Origin: Leptasterias polaris
Taxonomy: Eukaryota; Echinodermata; Asteroidea; Forcipulatida; Asteriidae
Length of the DNA stretch: 64,000 nucleotides
Reading direction: 5' to 3'
NCBI GenBank assembly: GCA_037783415.1
Contig: JAZGTN010000062.1
Span: 221,001 to 285,000, forward strand
In this document: one piece after another, positions 23,111 to 36,055 of the stretch
Layout of the letters: the number at the start of each line of letters is the position of its first letter
Position numbering within the stretch: position 1 is the first letter of the stretch
Made by a program: the position numbers and the translations under genes
The notes under the pieces: generated by a model
What the model was told of the DNA's origin: nothing
Databases searched by the model: none
What the model saw: only the letters and a program-made list of their open reading frames with translations

Positions 23111-23715
23111 CAATGTCTTGACAACGTCAAGTATAGTAATCTGAAAATGATCCGGGAGATTGTGAGCAATGAGTGTAAAATGAGAACGGGCTTAGCCCTT
23201 GGGCGTTGTTGGTCAGACCTAGGCATTCCTTAGACCTGCTCCATTCTCATTGACGACAAGTATTGATGACTGCAGGGCTAATGAGTTAACCAGCTTACCA
23301 TTAACAGAGTACCTATTGTTTTAATGACAGTGACCTCTATGCGTATCATGAACCCATTTAAGCTTTGTTCTATTTTGATATACATTTATCATTAAGTTTC
23401 TCTCGTGACAACTTCTTGCAAAAATATCATAAATCATAAACATTGACATTGACAAAATCACTGGCGTCGTATAATCCCCATACAGCTTGATTTCAAAAAC
23501 CAGGATAATTCATCTCTGGTTTTTGGAAAGTATGAAGGTATAGTCAATAAACACACTATGTGCCTAAACCATGAAGGAAATATTTTCATCCAGGCGTTTA
23601 CGTTTTAGTGAAATAAGGAAATATGATTTTTGTTATGTCAGGGGGTTGGGACTTTCATTCTGATTTGGAGGGTCTTTAAAATGAAACGGAAGATTTGCAC
23701 TGATTGACATAAATA

Positions 23716-23777
23716 AGTTTCAATCAATTTGTTATATGCTTATTAGTTATTAATCATATAACAAATTGATTGAAACT
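23716..23777. repeat. perfect 23-bp inverted repeat with 16-base loop
   Basis: AGTTTCAATCAATTTGTTAT with three more bases (23716-23738) is exactly complementary to 23755-23777. The loop is CTTATTAGTTATTAAT. No mismatch in the stem. Confidence 0.95.
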
Positions 23778-23859
23778 AAAATTATATTAAAGCTTATCAT
23801 TTTTAAGGTTTACTGTTGAGATAATTCAAATGTTTTGCATTCGATAACGTGACGTCAGC

Positions 23860-25779
23860 CAGGGGCGGATACAGGGGGGCGTGGGGGCGCACGCCCCCCC
23901 CCCCCCTTTTGCTTGAGAAAAAAAAAAAAAAAAAGAGACACCATCAAGGAGAAAAGTGAGGGAGAGACAACATTAACGACATAGGCCCTACCTAGTATTT
24001 TTTTTTCAAAAAAGCTACTAATAATCCGTACCTCGTACACTTTGTTTCATTTGTGAACCACTATTATTTCACTGACGACATTGTCTCACGTGAATCTGTG
24101 TGTACTGTGTGGACAGCGTGTTTTTCTCACATGCCTGTTTTTCTCACATGCCTGGCGCGGGGATCCGGGGGCGTGAAGATCATTCACCCGCAGCGTGAGT
24201 CGACCGTGTGTGTACATTGTGCAAAGAAGTTTCTGGCTAGAAAGTCAGCACTCGCGCGCGCTAAATACAATGTGACTTTTACAATACGAACTTCGGAAAC
24301 TAGTGAAGACATAGCCCCATGAATAGGGCCAATCCACTTCGTATCCTTGGCCCTAGCACCATTGCATCCTAATTTTGTGCCCGATTTATTTTTTAATCCG
24401 GGTTATGAAACTTACCGATCGAATGCTACTTTTATACTGTACTTGTTTTTAAAAAACATCACAGATCTTTTGGGGAAAATTGTTTGCATTTCGAGTCGCG
24501 AGTGTGATTTTTTTTTCCACATATTATTAACTTGCGCGAAAACCATTGTCAGGTTCCCTCAACAATCCACAACAGTTAGACGATCAATTGCTGATTGGGG
24601 ACCAGTCTGAACTACTCAGCGCGCCGAGCGCAATCAAGGTTTTGTGAAATACGTGTAATGCGGTGCGCATCTCACGCCCGTCTGCGCAAAGAGATATTAT
24701 GCCCAGCGCGTTATGTGAATCAGTCTGGTCCCCATTAGATAGTTTAAATGTTGTAATATTATTCAGGGAATCCAACTAGTATGGTTCTCGCGCAAGTTGT
24801 TAATACAGTGATCAAAAAATTCACTCTCGCGACTCGAACGGCAATCAATTTCCCCCCCAAATCCGTGATGTTTAAAAAAAAAAAATAATAATAGCATTAG
24901 GGCTTTCTGCAAGTTAGGGCTTTCTGCAAGTAGGCCTACAGTAGCATTCGATCGGTAAGTTTCATAACCCGGATTAAAAATTACATCGGGCACAAAGTGC
25001 TAGGCCCAATTGGCAAGGATACGAACGAAGTGGATTGGCCCTACAGTGGGGCTAGTGAAGAGCATCGTTTAATCATGGTGTCTCACTCTGTTTAGAAAAT
25101 CACATATTTTTTTCGTATTCAATAAAGAGGGTAAATATCCGTTGTGTTTCTTTCAAACTAGTAATTATCAATAATTGTGCGGATAGTACAACGATGCAGG
25201 GCTGGGGGAGGGGGCTAGGCCTCTAGTAGGCCTACCCTCACCGTGACGTACATTAATGTTACTGTTGCTCGATCGCGCTGTCACTGAAGACAAACACAAT
25301 TTGTTCTAATCAGTAGTAACATATTTTGTGTCACATTCTAATCCTCAAGTATGTGAAAACTAAATGACAAAGAGACCCTATTTGGTTATTTATTTTAAAA
25401 ATTGCACTATCGTTTGTCTCGCCCAACAGTTTTTCCCCCTGAATAAGTATTATTTTGTAGCCTGCATTTTGATTTTATAACTCAGGATGGCTGATTCAAA
25501 TCAATGACTCCCATATTTTTAACATTCCCATGTTTTAATAATGATCTTGCTAAAACAAAATTGGTTAAAGTGGTCAGTCAGATATTGCATGAGATCGCAC
25601 CACAGAGCATCTAGAATCCTAACTGTTTCGGAGCATTTAAGCGGGCCCCGGAAGCCGCCCATGCCGTTAGGGATTCGCGTTATGCGCTCGTAGTCGTAGG
25701 CGCCACAAATTGCATTCACCATTTGCTGCTTGGTAAATTTTCACGCCCCCCCGTTTGGAAAATCCTGGATCCGCCCCTG
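23860..25779. mobile_element. hAT-like non-autonomous DNA transposon, 1.9 kb
   Basis: The ends CAGGGGCGGATACAGG and CCTGGATCCGCCCCTG are inverted repeats over about 16 bases. The 5-bp duplication TCAGC stands on both sides (23855-23859 and 25780-25784). A C-run and A-run lie at 23895-23935. It contains the foldback at 24313-25052. No transposase frame was seen. Superfamily is inferred from the end sequence; a 5-bp duplication is short for classic hAT. Confidence 0.75.
24313..25052. mobile_element. foldback element nested in the 23860-25779 element
   Basis: Arms of about 290 bp pair with each other: TAGGGCCAATCCACTTCGTA near 24324 and its complement near 25020-25042, AATCCGGGTTATGAAACTTA near 24393 and its complement near 24957, and GGGGACCAG near 24597 and 24727. 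A near-duplicate TAGTGAAGA(G)CAT flanks it at 24301-24312 and 25053-25065. No coding content. Confidence 0.7.
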
Positions 25780-25784
25780 TCAGC

Positions 25785-26114
25785 AACATTATTGGCTTGA
25801 AACTATAATACTACAATGAACTATAGAGACGTATACAGTAGGCCTACCGTGTCCACACGTATACATCTCTACAGTAGTATATTGACTAACAACAATTCAC
25901 TTCGGGCAAGTGACTGCCAACGAAGGCTACTCCAGCAAAGCTTTTAATGCACAATAAGTGTGTTTTGGACACATACATTATGAGAAATAATTTTATTTTG
26001 TAGGCCGATATAGGCATACCACAAGGTTTTCAGAAACGTGCAAAAAAATTTCGGGGTTTCAAGAAACATTTAAAAACTTCCCTCCATTTACGAGTAGGCA
26101 GACCTACATGTTAA

Positions 26115-26148
<34 letters not shown>

Positions 26149-27569
26149 TATTCAGCCAACACACAACGAAACAAAACAATACAAAAATACTTCCAGATGG
26201 GCTAGGAGAAACAAAAGCAAAGTAATTACTGTGGTCCGTAGACCTGCTGCCCCAAATCTGGTTGTAAAACAAGTTGAGTAAAAAAATATAACAATTTATG
26301 TGAAAATAAAAGATAAGAAATGAACTATAAAATAAATACATGTACATTTACATCAAAGGTTAAAAATTAAAATTAAACATTTAAAGCGTGATACTTCTCA
26401 GCTAATCAGATGATTTCCTCTCATTTTCTTTGTTTTAATTTCTCTAAAAAAATGAAACACAATGTAGGCCTACTATAAAGTTTTGTTTGTTTTCCCTTTT
26501 TTCGCAAAAACACGGCTTCATGTCTGTTACAAACTTGGGGTAATAAGGAGGATTATATAACAAAATCATATGTGCAGTTTCTGCAGAAATTATTGTAATG
26601 ATACTTTCAACAAATAAACTACCAGTATCAGATTTGTTGCGATTTGATAAGTTCAAATTTAATAAGCTATCATCAAGATGATGTTGGGGCCTACAGCGGT
26701 CTTTTAATTACAACTAGAGATTACCTTCCTGGCCATACTTAAGCCATGCGCCGACCTCGGCAGCCTGACAACCTGACAAAGAACAGGTTACCGTAATGCA
26801 AGTACGATCCCAACCTTAAAACGGCCAACCTTAAAACGGCCGCTACAGAAGAAAAGGTTGGATGGAAGAAAAACATTATTTGATACTTTGAGATGACTGT
26901 CTGTTTAATAACGTGAAGTATAAACCACGTATTGTCTGGAACTTAAGACTGTCCATCCCCATGAGTTTAGGTTATCTTTTCTCAATGGTTTAAATTTGCT
27001 GAACACTCCAGGAATCAGATAACTTATCCTGTATAGATCTTAGAGTACAGAAGTAATTAAGTTTCGTAGCGGGAGACTGTCTCCATTATTAGTGTCACGC
27101 CACCTGAATGAAGTATGAGTAGCTCATTGTTCAGTATGTTATGCTGTATCTAACGTCACATTCAGAACAGTTGTCATGACTTACGATGGGGGGCAGTGTA
27201 GGCCTACTGTCATTGGGTGTTTTAGTGTTTTTCAACCAGAAATGACAAATTGATACAAATGGTAGTAATTTCTTTGGTCTTGGATCTGGATGTGTTTTGT
27301 GCCGGTTTAATAAAATAGATGGATATTAACAAACATCTTAATCCCCCCCTCCCCCCGCCGCCGTAAACGCAATTACATCGCTGGATTTGCGATCAACTTT
27401 ACTCAAATCATGTTCTATATGAATCATGGATTGTGTAAGGACGAAGGAACATGAGTGAATATGAGTCGGGTCATTAACAGGAGAAACTTCTCTGGAACGT
27501 TTGACTTTCTTATCAGACAACAATGGCCTAGGACTGCGACAGAAATATTTTGGTTCGTTGTTGTATAAT
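25785..27569. other. intergenic with ATT microsatellite
   Basis: A (TTA)n run lies at 26112-26152. A 17-bp phrase AACCTTAAAACGGCC is repeated twice near 26812-26842. Nothing else was recognised. Confidence 0.45.
26112..26152 (+). repeat. (TTA)n microsatellite
   Basis: About 12 uninterrupted ATT units. Confidence 0.95.
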
Positions 27570-27578
27570 CTTAAAAGT

Positions 27579-28418
27579 GGGTTGTTCTAAAACCCCCTCG
27601 ACCCCCTCGACCCCCTCGACCCCCACGACCCACGACCCCTCGACCCTCGACGTCCGCCCCGTAATCGAAACGTGTCCCAATTCCGAATTCATAAAAACAT
27701 CGCTTTACGGCCGAGTAAGAATTAAGTCCCCGATTTAGAATTCACAGCGTGTGATCCAAAGAACAGGCGACGCGACTTCCTTCCGACGAACTGCTAATTT
27801 TAACATTCTGTGCCAACACCAAAATCCGAAAAGAAATGGTCTGCGTATTTTCCCCAGGACAAATGAGGCCACTTTATAGCATAAATGGGCGTATTTAATC
27901 CGCTTCCGCACGTTACGTGCACACCGATCATGATCTCGTTTCATATATTATGGTCGGGGGCCCGGGTGTGGGAGACTGACAACCCCAAAACACGTGTGGG
28001 CCATGGTCGGTCGGGTCTACAACCTCGAGCTCCGCATAGAGCAAGTAGTAATTGTTGACACAGGACGGGAGCGATCAGCCGGAAATGAGTCTGCCTGATC
28101 ATCACGTAATGAGTTGGCCTAAATCGTACTCGGGCGGTGAACGCAGGATCCCAGTTGGGATATACTCCTATTCAGGCTCGGGTCGGCCAAGAGATACGCT
28201 TGGAAATGCCGCGATTTTTTTTCTGTACACCAAAATTGCCACAGTACCCGATCTCAGCCAATCACGCGCAGTTTGCTTCGTGCGTGATTGGCTGAGATCG
28301 TGTCATGTGGCAATTTTGGTGTACATAAAAAAAAATCGAGCATAAGTCGAGGGGTCGAGGGGGTCGTGGGTCGTGGGTCGTGGGGGTCGAGGGGGTCGAG
28401 GGGGTTTTAGAACAACCC
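27579..28418. mobile_element. 840-bp inverted-repeat transposon with 9-bp repeat ends
   Basis: Both ends start GGGTTGTTCTAAAACCCC and run into tandem CCCCCTCGA units. An exact 9-bp target duplication CTTAAAAGT lies at 27570-27578 and 28419-28427. No transposase was seen. A 9-bp duplication would fit MuDR or foldback elements; the class is inference. Confidence 0.8.
28211..28340. repeat. long hairpin inside the 27579-28418 element
   Basis: TGTACACCAAAATTGCCACA near 28226 and GATCTCAGCCAATCACGC near 28251 pair with their complements ending about 28326. This gives an imperfect stem of about 60 bp around a loop of roughly ten bases. Confidence 0.85.
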
Positions 28419-28427
28419 CTTAAAAGT

Positions 28428-31400
28428 GCGTTAATCTCTTCAAATCTTTTTGTCGCGTTCGAACCCACGGCTTAGTTAAGCTTCGGCTCAAGCTAATAGG
28501 CCACTTCGGTTATTTTTGGAAACTTCTGTGCACTTTCGGTACGGGTACAAAATAGGGGAACAGAAGCCGTGGTTCATGGGGCCCTAGTTACGACGAACAT
28601 GTAAAATATGCATGCTTTTAAAGTTGGTAAATTTGTATGATTTGGTCCCCCCAAAATGCCATCCGTTATTACTAAACATTACAACAAAAAGAACAACATT
28701 CAACGTTTTTGAAGACACTAAAGAACTGCGGAATGTTTATTGACTTGGTAGACTTATATGGAATATCGCTAAAATAATTATCACGGACTTGAGTTGTACA
28801 TTTGACCTAACATTGGCAACGAGATGTTGTTTTCTATACTTGATAAATCCACAAAATTAGTAATACTAATAGGCCTACTAATAATAGAAGAGATGATGAC
28901 ATTTTAAGAGCGTTGGGAAATACTCTGACGTCGTGTATGGCACATTAATTTCGTGTTCATGACCGCTAATGAATGACACAATAGACAAAACTGAATATGG
29001 AATAAAGTTACAATATGGGATGATACCATCTGCTGCAGTAGGCTCTATGATGTATGATGAGTATAGCTTGCAATTAGTGTCTTGCTTCCTAAGTAATGTG
29101 CAACCATATTTGTAAAACACAATCAATACTAGATCGATTAACACGCTGGCCGCCTTGCAGCTAACTATACGGCTTACCCTAACCACGAGTGACCGATCAA
29201 TGTATGACCAGCACGCCTCAAAGTATTGCATAAAAACCAGTCCAATACGCTGTGTATTACACCTATATTCCTAAAATTACAACTTAGCACATACACATTC
29301 CATTACTCACTTTACACCCAGTATTATATGTAGTACACTAAAAATAACCTGTGTGGAAAAAGAGTATACTACTTTTTTACGTAAGCACGCTACTGATACA
29401 CTATACCCAGAGGCGCGGGGGTGTACAGTTGAGTTTTTCATTATATACCTTTTTTCCCCCCGCATAACTCGTATTTCAAATGATATTAATACATGCAGTA
29501 TGGCCATTAGTATTCAAGGAAGATCAACACATTATTGTCTCGCTGATTACAGCAGAGCCATGATTACACGTTAAATGCCCCTTGAACGAAAAACCTCTAT
29601 CTAGATTTCAACGAAGAGGTTTTATTCACCCTTTTACGTTCAAATGATCACGGGGATAATGCTGCAAGACGAAAACACAGTTATGGTCTACTTCTGACTG
29701 CTTCCTGTTTTATAAACTTGATACCCGTACCGTCCGTACCCTACCAGTCAGTGGTCTTGAGAAATACTTGCACACCAAAATACTGCCCTGAGAACAGTTT
29801 CGCCCAATATGTCACTTCTCCCCCAAACAGAAGCCTCGTCAATAATTTATTACGATAGTTTCTGGAAAACTTGACCTTGCTCTATGATTCGACGAAATGT
29901 TCACAGTTTGGTTAGTACTGTTGTTTCATGACTTGTTTTTAGAAAACACTACTTTGTACTTAACTGTACGGTTCGAAAGTAAGCTCTTCCCAAAACGGAT
30001 GATTGATGTATCATCGAACGTCATTATCTCACACATTATAATTCCCCTTAAATTTAAAAAGTACTGAAAAAATAAGCAAAACATTTCAGAGTAACTATAA
30101 TAAAGACTCATTTTTGAGAGTTCCTTTTTGAACAGGCTGGAGGTGCGGTGTTGGTTATTGCATGTAGTGATACATCGAAATGTAGTTTCACCTTATTTAG
30201 ATTCACGCACTTTTAATATTAAAACAAGAACAATATTCATGCGATGATGTACTGAAAAGTTTTCAAAAAACTGCATTTTGCTTGGTTTACAGAACTACAA
30301 AAATCCTTGTACAGGATCGCATAAAAAGCTAAACATTACACAACACATTAATGATTAAGTTCCGGTAAACTATCTGATCAATCCCCAAAACAATAGTATT
30401 GAACTTGATGATATTGTACAGATGTATCCTTTATTTTTTGATTACCACCATTATTTTTTAATAAATATATTTGTTTTTATAGATAATGCCAACTTACCTT
30501 CTTGTGTCACACAACAAAATCCAATTTAAATATTACCCAGCGATATTTTATTCAAAGAGCTGTAGCCTTAAAAATCCAATTGTTCGTAGAGAGAGCACAG
30601 ATCGGGCTGTTAGCTGACAACCGGCTGTGTTCACTGGATGGATACGGAAAACGCCGTTCTAAAAGAACAGCTGAGTGATGATCAAACACACCTAACACAA
30701 ACTAAGCCAGACTCGTCCATTAGTTGCAACGGGGGAGTTCTGTTTTCAGTGGGCGACGGGGGTATCATTCTTTAGCTTGCTTTGTTTGTATCATTTCAAT
30801 GTGCCCATAATTTCCCTGTTTGATACGGCTTTTGTTCCTGTACCTTTTTGTACTTTAACGACTGACGTATTTGCTGCCTGCACCACTATACCTGTTGCCT
30901 TCATTCTTGTTTTGAGTTGGCATTATTTGTGTGTGTGTGTGTGTGATTTATTGCACTTAGAGCTTAATTAAAGATGTCTTCCTATTCAAACATCTTGACT
31001 TTTGACTTGACACACAAGTCAATGTTGATCTAACCTTTGGGTTTGACTCATTCAACACCAGCAAGCGGTTTCTTGTAGAATCCCATTCAGCTTATCGTAA
31101 ATTGATACAATGCAGTCACTACAGTAAAGGTGCGAAATACATCGTAAATGCCAATCCCTAGCTGTAATTATTTTTTCACAAGCTTCATCTACTGTGTATC
31201 AATTTGTCCTCCCGAACCGACTGTTGTTGAAAAATTAAACATCTTCATTGTTTGTCAACGCCGCTACCAAGGAAGCATATAGGCCTAGTTCTTACCTCTG
31301 AAACGTTCTTTAAATACGTAAGCGCTGATGTTTGCATCACTGTTAAGCATGAGATTTTGGCCACTAATTAGGTTGTGTAATGTGTATCGTGTGCATTCTT

Positions 31401-31590
31401 AAAGGATTATGCACATAAATCCGCCTATTGCTTAAAAATTGCTAATGGATTGGTATCACGTTTACTGCCTAAAGGTAGGATCATAATTTGGTAAAAATGA
31501 CCCCGAAATTGTTCAGTAATTTTCATCACAGAGGGTAATGGTAGTAAACGCCCTGCGTTACTATTTTGCCTGAAGTCACCCCGTTGATTA
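28428..31590. other. intergenic, no gene seen
   Basis: Mostly AT-rich. A (GT)n run lies at 30931-30945. A minus-strand donor-like CACAAGAAG|GTAAGTTGG occurs near 30492. No supported feature. Confidence 0.4.
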
Positions 31591-31790
31591 GATATCAATT
31601 AAATTATGTCGACAAATTTGATCTTCAAAGATCACCTAAAGACAAGTTTTGGATATTCAAATTTACACGGTGTCCGTGAATGCTGCGGCCAAGGTGATGT
31701 GGTTAGCTCCCGTTGTCGCCTCGCGCAGTGTTGCTGTTTCCTCAACAAGTATACTCTGTATTCAGCTGAGACTCTACTGTTACGTTAATA
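31591..31790. repeat. dispersed repeat, copy 1
   Basis: It shares GGTGTCCGT...ATGCGGCC, a GTCxCCTCGC block and GTATTCAGCTGAGACT with 34235-34440. Low to moderate identity; family unknown. Confidence 0.45.
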
Positions 31791-33950
31791 GTTGACAAAA
31801 TCCAATCTATTATGGCTCTACGTTTAACACGAACAGCTCTGAAATGGGCAAACCGCTACGAGTATGTATATACTATAGTTAGAAGTTAAACAAACCATGC
31901 ACAAGGGAAACTGACTGGGTAAAATAGTTTTTCTTTGTTCAACCCAAAATTAACATAATAGATTATTAGTATTACAATAAAAGAAAACCGGTGTATGTTG
32001 TGTTATACAATTATATTTTAAATGCTATTTTAAAAAGTAAAAAGAACTTTGTAAAAAGTAATAGTCATTCGGAGCATAGAGCAAGGAACAGACTGGTGGT
32101 ACAGCTCGTTGTACATGTATATTGATTATCGTTGGATGACGCACAATGCTGATAATCAGAATGGTGTAATGACCGAGGACTCATCGAACAAGGTATGTCG
32201 CACGCCAAAACGACACTTCGATTCATCGTTACTATTGTGTTAACCGCTATATTCACACTAAACGTGAACAGTAAATTTACTTGATGTACAAGTACTATAC
32301 GTATTTAACTCATCAATTACAGATATGGGACACACGCTAAATTTTAACTTGCCATGTGAGAATAGAGTATTTGTGTTACAAACTATAATGATCAGAAAAC
32401 GTGCAGCAGATAAGCTTTATAGGTGTGATATGTTGTTCTCGAACTTACCTAATGCGTGTTTCTAAACGATAATATTAAAATGATGTCGTGCCGCAACACA
32501 GCTTTTTAAACCCTGCTAATTTATAATGGTAAGACTGCAGGTAAAGAGGATTGAACACACATTCAAGTACAAGCCCCCGAGCGTCTACTTCAACAAAAAG
32601 TTATCGAATACCGATACGCGATGTGGTCTGAATCAATAATGTAAAAGCTGTTTTCTAGACCATAACCTTGTAATCTTGATTGTAACTTTCTTAACTTGTA
32701 CTTGATTAGATGGTAAACATTACGAACGGTTGGTCATTGTTGGTGTATGGTGTTTAAGATGACAATACCCAACACGGAAGCACCTGTTGATAGTGCCATG
32801 TGCTTTTGCCTGAAGTGAAGATTACTATTCACCAGCTATAATCGTGAATGGCAACACAACTTAATCTGCCAAATCTTCAACTGAAGTCAGTTTCATCATG
32901 GAGGATCCTCCGGTTTCATCGATGGTTTCATCACCATTCATAACCTTTGCCTGATGCTGGAGCCTGATGTTGGAGCCTGATGCTGGAGCTAACACCAACA
33001 TTAGTACCATTGTGCTCTGCAGTAACATTCTTATTTTATGCAGTTTGCCTGACTTGTGAAAATTATTTTGGGATCTAAAAAACCCGATAATTCAACCAAA
33101 TAGTAAACAAGAATACACAAATAGAAGACTTACTAATACTAAATAGATTGCTTCAAAAGGCTTTATACAATGTGTAAAACAAGAAACTACCTGTAGGCCT
33201 ATATATGGGACTAACTGCACAATAAAGACTCGAAAATCCCCATTCAACCGAAAAGTAACTGATCCCCGCCAAATGGAATTCAAACTGAAATGTGTTTTGT
33301 TTGTGGAAAGAAAATGTTAAGTTTGGAGGATTTAGTCAATCTTCGCTACGTTTTTGATTTGCTCACGCAGTTCACTTAAATATTTGGTTAGCAGGTATTG
33401 ATGAGTGAGTAAAGCGGAGAGGGCCCCGTGGAGAGTGGGGATCATTGGCGGTTCATCAGATCTAACCCGACGGTCGGGGCAAGAATGCAACCAGACAGGG
33501 TTAGTCACACCATAGAGGGTCCTTTCTCTATGGAACCACCTCTGTAATATTTACACAATCTATCTTCACGCAGGTTAAGTTTCAACGGCACTTCTCTGAA
33601 ATGGAAAGGTGTTGTTTGAAATAAGCTGACCACCAGAAAGAATGTCTTTTCGAAGCTTGCTCAACTTCAAAACCACTTTTGTCAACCCAATTTTACATTC
33701 TGAGAAGCAGATTTGGGGTGTTCTGATGGAAAAACATTACTGACTTTGTGCTTGAGCCTAATGATGAGTTGCGCTTGTCTTTTGCAAACTTGTGGGACTC
33801 ATCAACTTAGAAATTACTCTGAAAGGGAAAATCCATCATATGTTTTTGGAAGACCCAACAAATTTCATTGATTTAGTTCTCATCAGTAAACATACCAAAC
33901 AAATAAACTGCGAAAATCCCTCAAATCCTGTGGTCACTTTTGCTAGAGAA
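31791..33950. other. intergenic, no gene seen
   Basis: A three-copy 15-bp repeat (GCCTGATGCTGGA type) lies at about 32950-32990. Nothing else was recognised. Confidence 0.4.
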
Positions 33951-33953
33951 AAC

Positions 33954-34013
33954 AACGAACGCTCTGTTTAACCATGAGGTAGCTACCTCCATGGTTTAAC
34001 GAACGCTCTGTTT
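33954..34013. repeat. 28-bp palindrome flanked by 16-bp direct repeats
   Basis: AACGAACGCTCTGTTT occurs at 33954-33969 and again at 33998-34013. Between them is a near-perfect palindrome (AACCATGAGGTAGCTACCTC and eight more bases). Confidence 0.9.
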
Positions 34014-34234
34014 TCATATATTTTTGCAGGTTCACATCGGGCTTATTTTGAGCGATGACAAGTTGAATTGCTATTTGACTCACGGCAGTATTTCAGAAGG
34101 AGAGACTACGGATGATTGGAAGTTGAAACTAGGCCTATATGGTTGAGCTTTCACAGATTGAAACTTTGCTCTCAATTCTGAACTTTTACAAACTTTGATA
34201 GGCTTATCTCCAAAACTCACTTCAAGGTGATAGT

Positions 34235-34440
34235 TTTGGAGATTCAAATTTCTGTGGTGTCCGTTTGTGAATTATGCGGCCGGAGATACGGTTGGTACCC
34301 GCTGTCACCTCGCTAAACGTGGAAAGATTTGACGTTCTTGATGAAAATACTTTGGAAGTTTGTTTTGCCGTTTTCTTAAAAGTAGACACTGTATTCAGCT
34401 GAGACTTTCACAGCGACTTTTATATAAAAATCAGCATTAC
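34235..34440. repeat. dispersed repeat, copy 2
   Basis: Partner of 31591-31790, with the same order of blocks and the same GTATTCAGCTGAGACT close. Confidence 0.45.
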
Positions 34441-34517
34441 GTTGAGAAGAAAAATACATATGACCCTATCTAAGCATACCTTTTATAGTTGTACGAATTT
34501 GTGATCGTATATACGGT

Positions 34518-34915
34518 TGAAGGGTCTGTATACGTTTGATAATGACTGAAAATTAATGGCAATAAAAAAACTTACTTGGTAGTAAGAAGTACAGCAGCTT
34601 TGGATATATAGTATAATGCATTTTGAGAAACTTTTCACTTCGAAGTACTATATACGGTTATGGAAAAATATATCACTTTTTATCCCCAAATTTTGAATCT
34701 GAGAAGCGTTACGGCCGTAACGCTTCTCAGACTGTGTATTCCTATGGGGAATATTCTTCCTGCGTGGAAATATTCGCTCCGGTTTTTCGGTGATATCTCA
34801 AAAACGCGACCACCTTATGAAGTGAAATTTTCACAGGTTAGTTTTATTGTATATACCTACATTTATATAGGATTAACACAATCAGTAGGCTCCAATTACC
34901 AAACGTACCATTAGT
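34518..34915. mobile_element. MITE-like element, diverged copy
   Basis: The ends (TATACGTTTGATAAT, and CCAATTACCAAACGTACCA read in reverse) match those of the element at 35043-35418. So do the internal blocks AAAAACTTACTTGGTA and TTTTGAGAAAC. A 34-bp perfect palindrome sits at its centre. Confidence 0.6.
34698..34731. repeat. perfect 34-bp palindrome
   Basis: TCTGAGAAGCGTTACGG followed directly by its exact reverse complement. No spacer. Confidence 0.97.
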
Positions 34916-35042
34916 ATACATACGTTTGTTATAAAAAAGCACTTAGCTATTGAATCATCCCACTCACGGTTCTCAAAACTGTTTTGATATTTATGTTGTT
35001 ATAAAAACTACTGGGTATTCAATTTAACAAGTTATGATCAAT

Positions 35043-35418
35043 TTAAAGGCACTGAACACGTTTGGTAATTACTCAAAATATATATTAGCATAAAAACTTA
35101 CTTAGTAACCAGCAACGGAGAGCTGTTGATAGTATAAAACATTGTGAGAAACCACTCCCTCTGAAGTATCGTAGTTTTTGAGAAAGAGGTAACTTCTCAC
35201 TAAAATAATAAAAGACTTCATGCATGAAGCCTTTTATTAGCATCTGAAAGCACACAAAATTGTGCAACAAGGGTGTTTTTTCTTTATTTATTTTCTTGCA
35301 ACTTCGATGACCGATTCAGCCCAAATTTTCACAGGTTTGTTATTTTATGCATATGTTGGGATACACCGAGTGACAATACTGGTCTTTGATAACTACCAAA
35401 CATGTTCAGTGCCTTTAA
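35043..35418. mobile_element. 376-bp MITE with TTAA target sites
   Basis: TTAA|AGGCACTGAACACGTTTGG at the left and its near complement ending CAGTGCCT|TTAA at the right give inverted ends of about 28 bp and a TTAA duplication, as in piggyBac-type elements. A near-palindrome around CTTCATGCATGAAG (35207-35236) lies at the centre. No coding content. Confidence 0.8.
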
Positions 35419-36055
35419 TGGATTATGAAAAGTAAACAAGGTAAACAAAACATCTTCTAATTTATCAGCTTTTACTGTAAAACAAATTTCAACTTTTATT
35501 ATGGGTTACGTATAATATATAAAATAATAACTGTTCAAATTGTCCCTGCCATTGTATGCAGAATGTGTTTAAGTTCAATGTCAATGGGAGCAAATAACTT
35601 ATTTCCCATGATGGGACACCGCGGAATGAATCTTGTCCCATCCATTGTCATCAAAGAACACACCGTTGTTCATGCGTGCCTGCCCATCAGGAGACGCACA
35701 CATCGGCTGGATGTCACTAGACACCTTCTGTATCTATCAAGGTTATGATAATGCAATGGACCGCTATTTGTTCATTCTATCCACTAAGGAATGCATGTTT
35801 TGCGAACTTCTCCCCTTTCAACAAAAAGGAACTATTTTAAAAGTTATTTGTCATCCCATCCTATATAGGCCTACGCACTATAGTCAGAAGTATAATAGTA
35901 TACGATTGATTTTATAATGTTGGCTTGACCCCCGACCTTTATCTTTCGATTGAGTCTTTGTAATACGCTTCATTAAATTGACCTCTATTCATTCAAATGT
36001 TTTAAATCAAGGTAGCATAACATATTCAATTAACTGTATTTTACCACTATACAAC
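35419..36055. other. intergenic, no gene seen
   Basis: AT-rich; nothing recognised. Confidence 0.4.
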
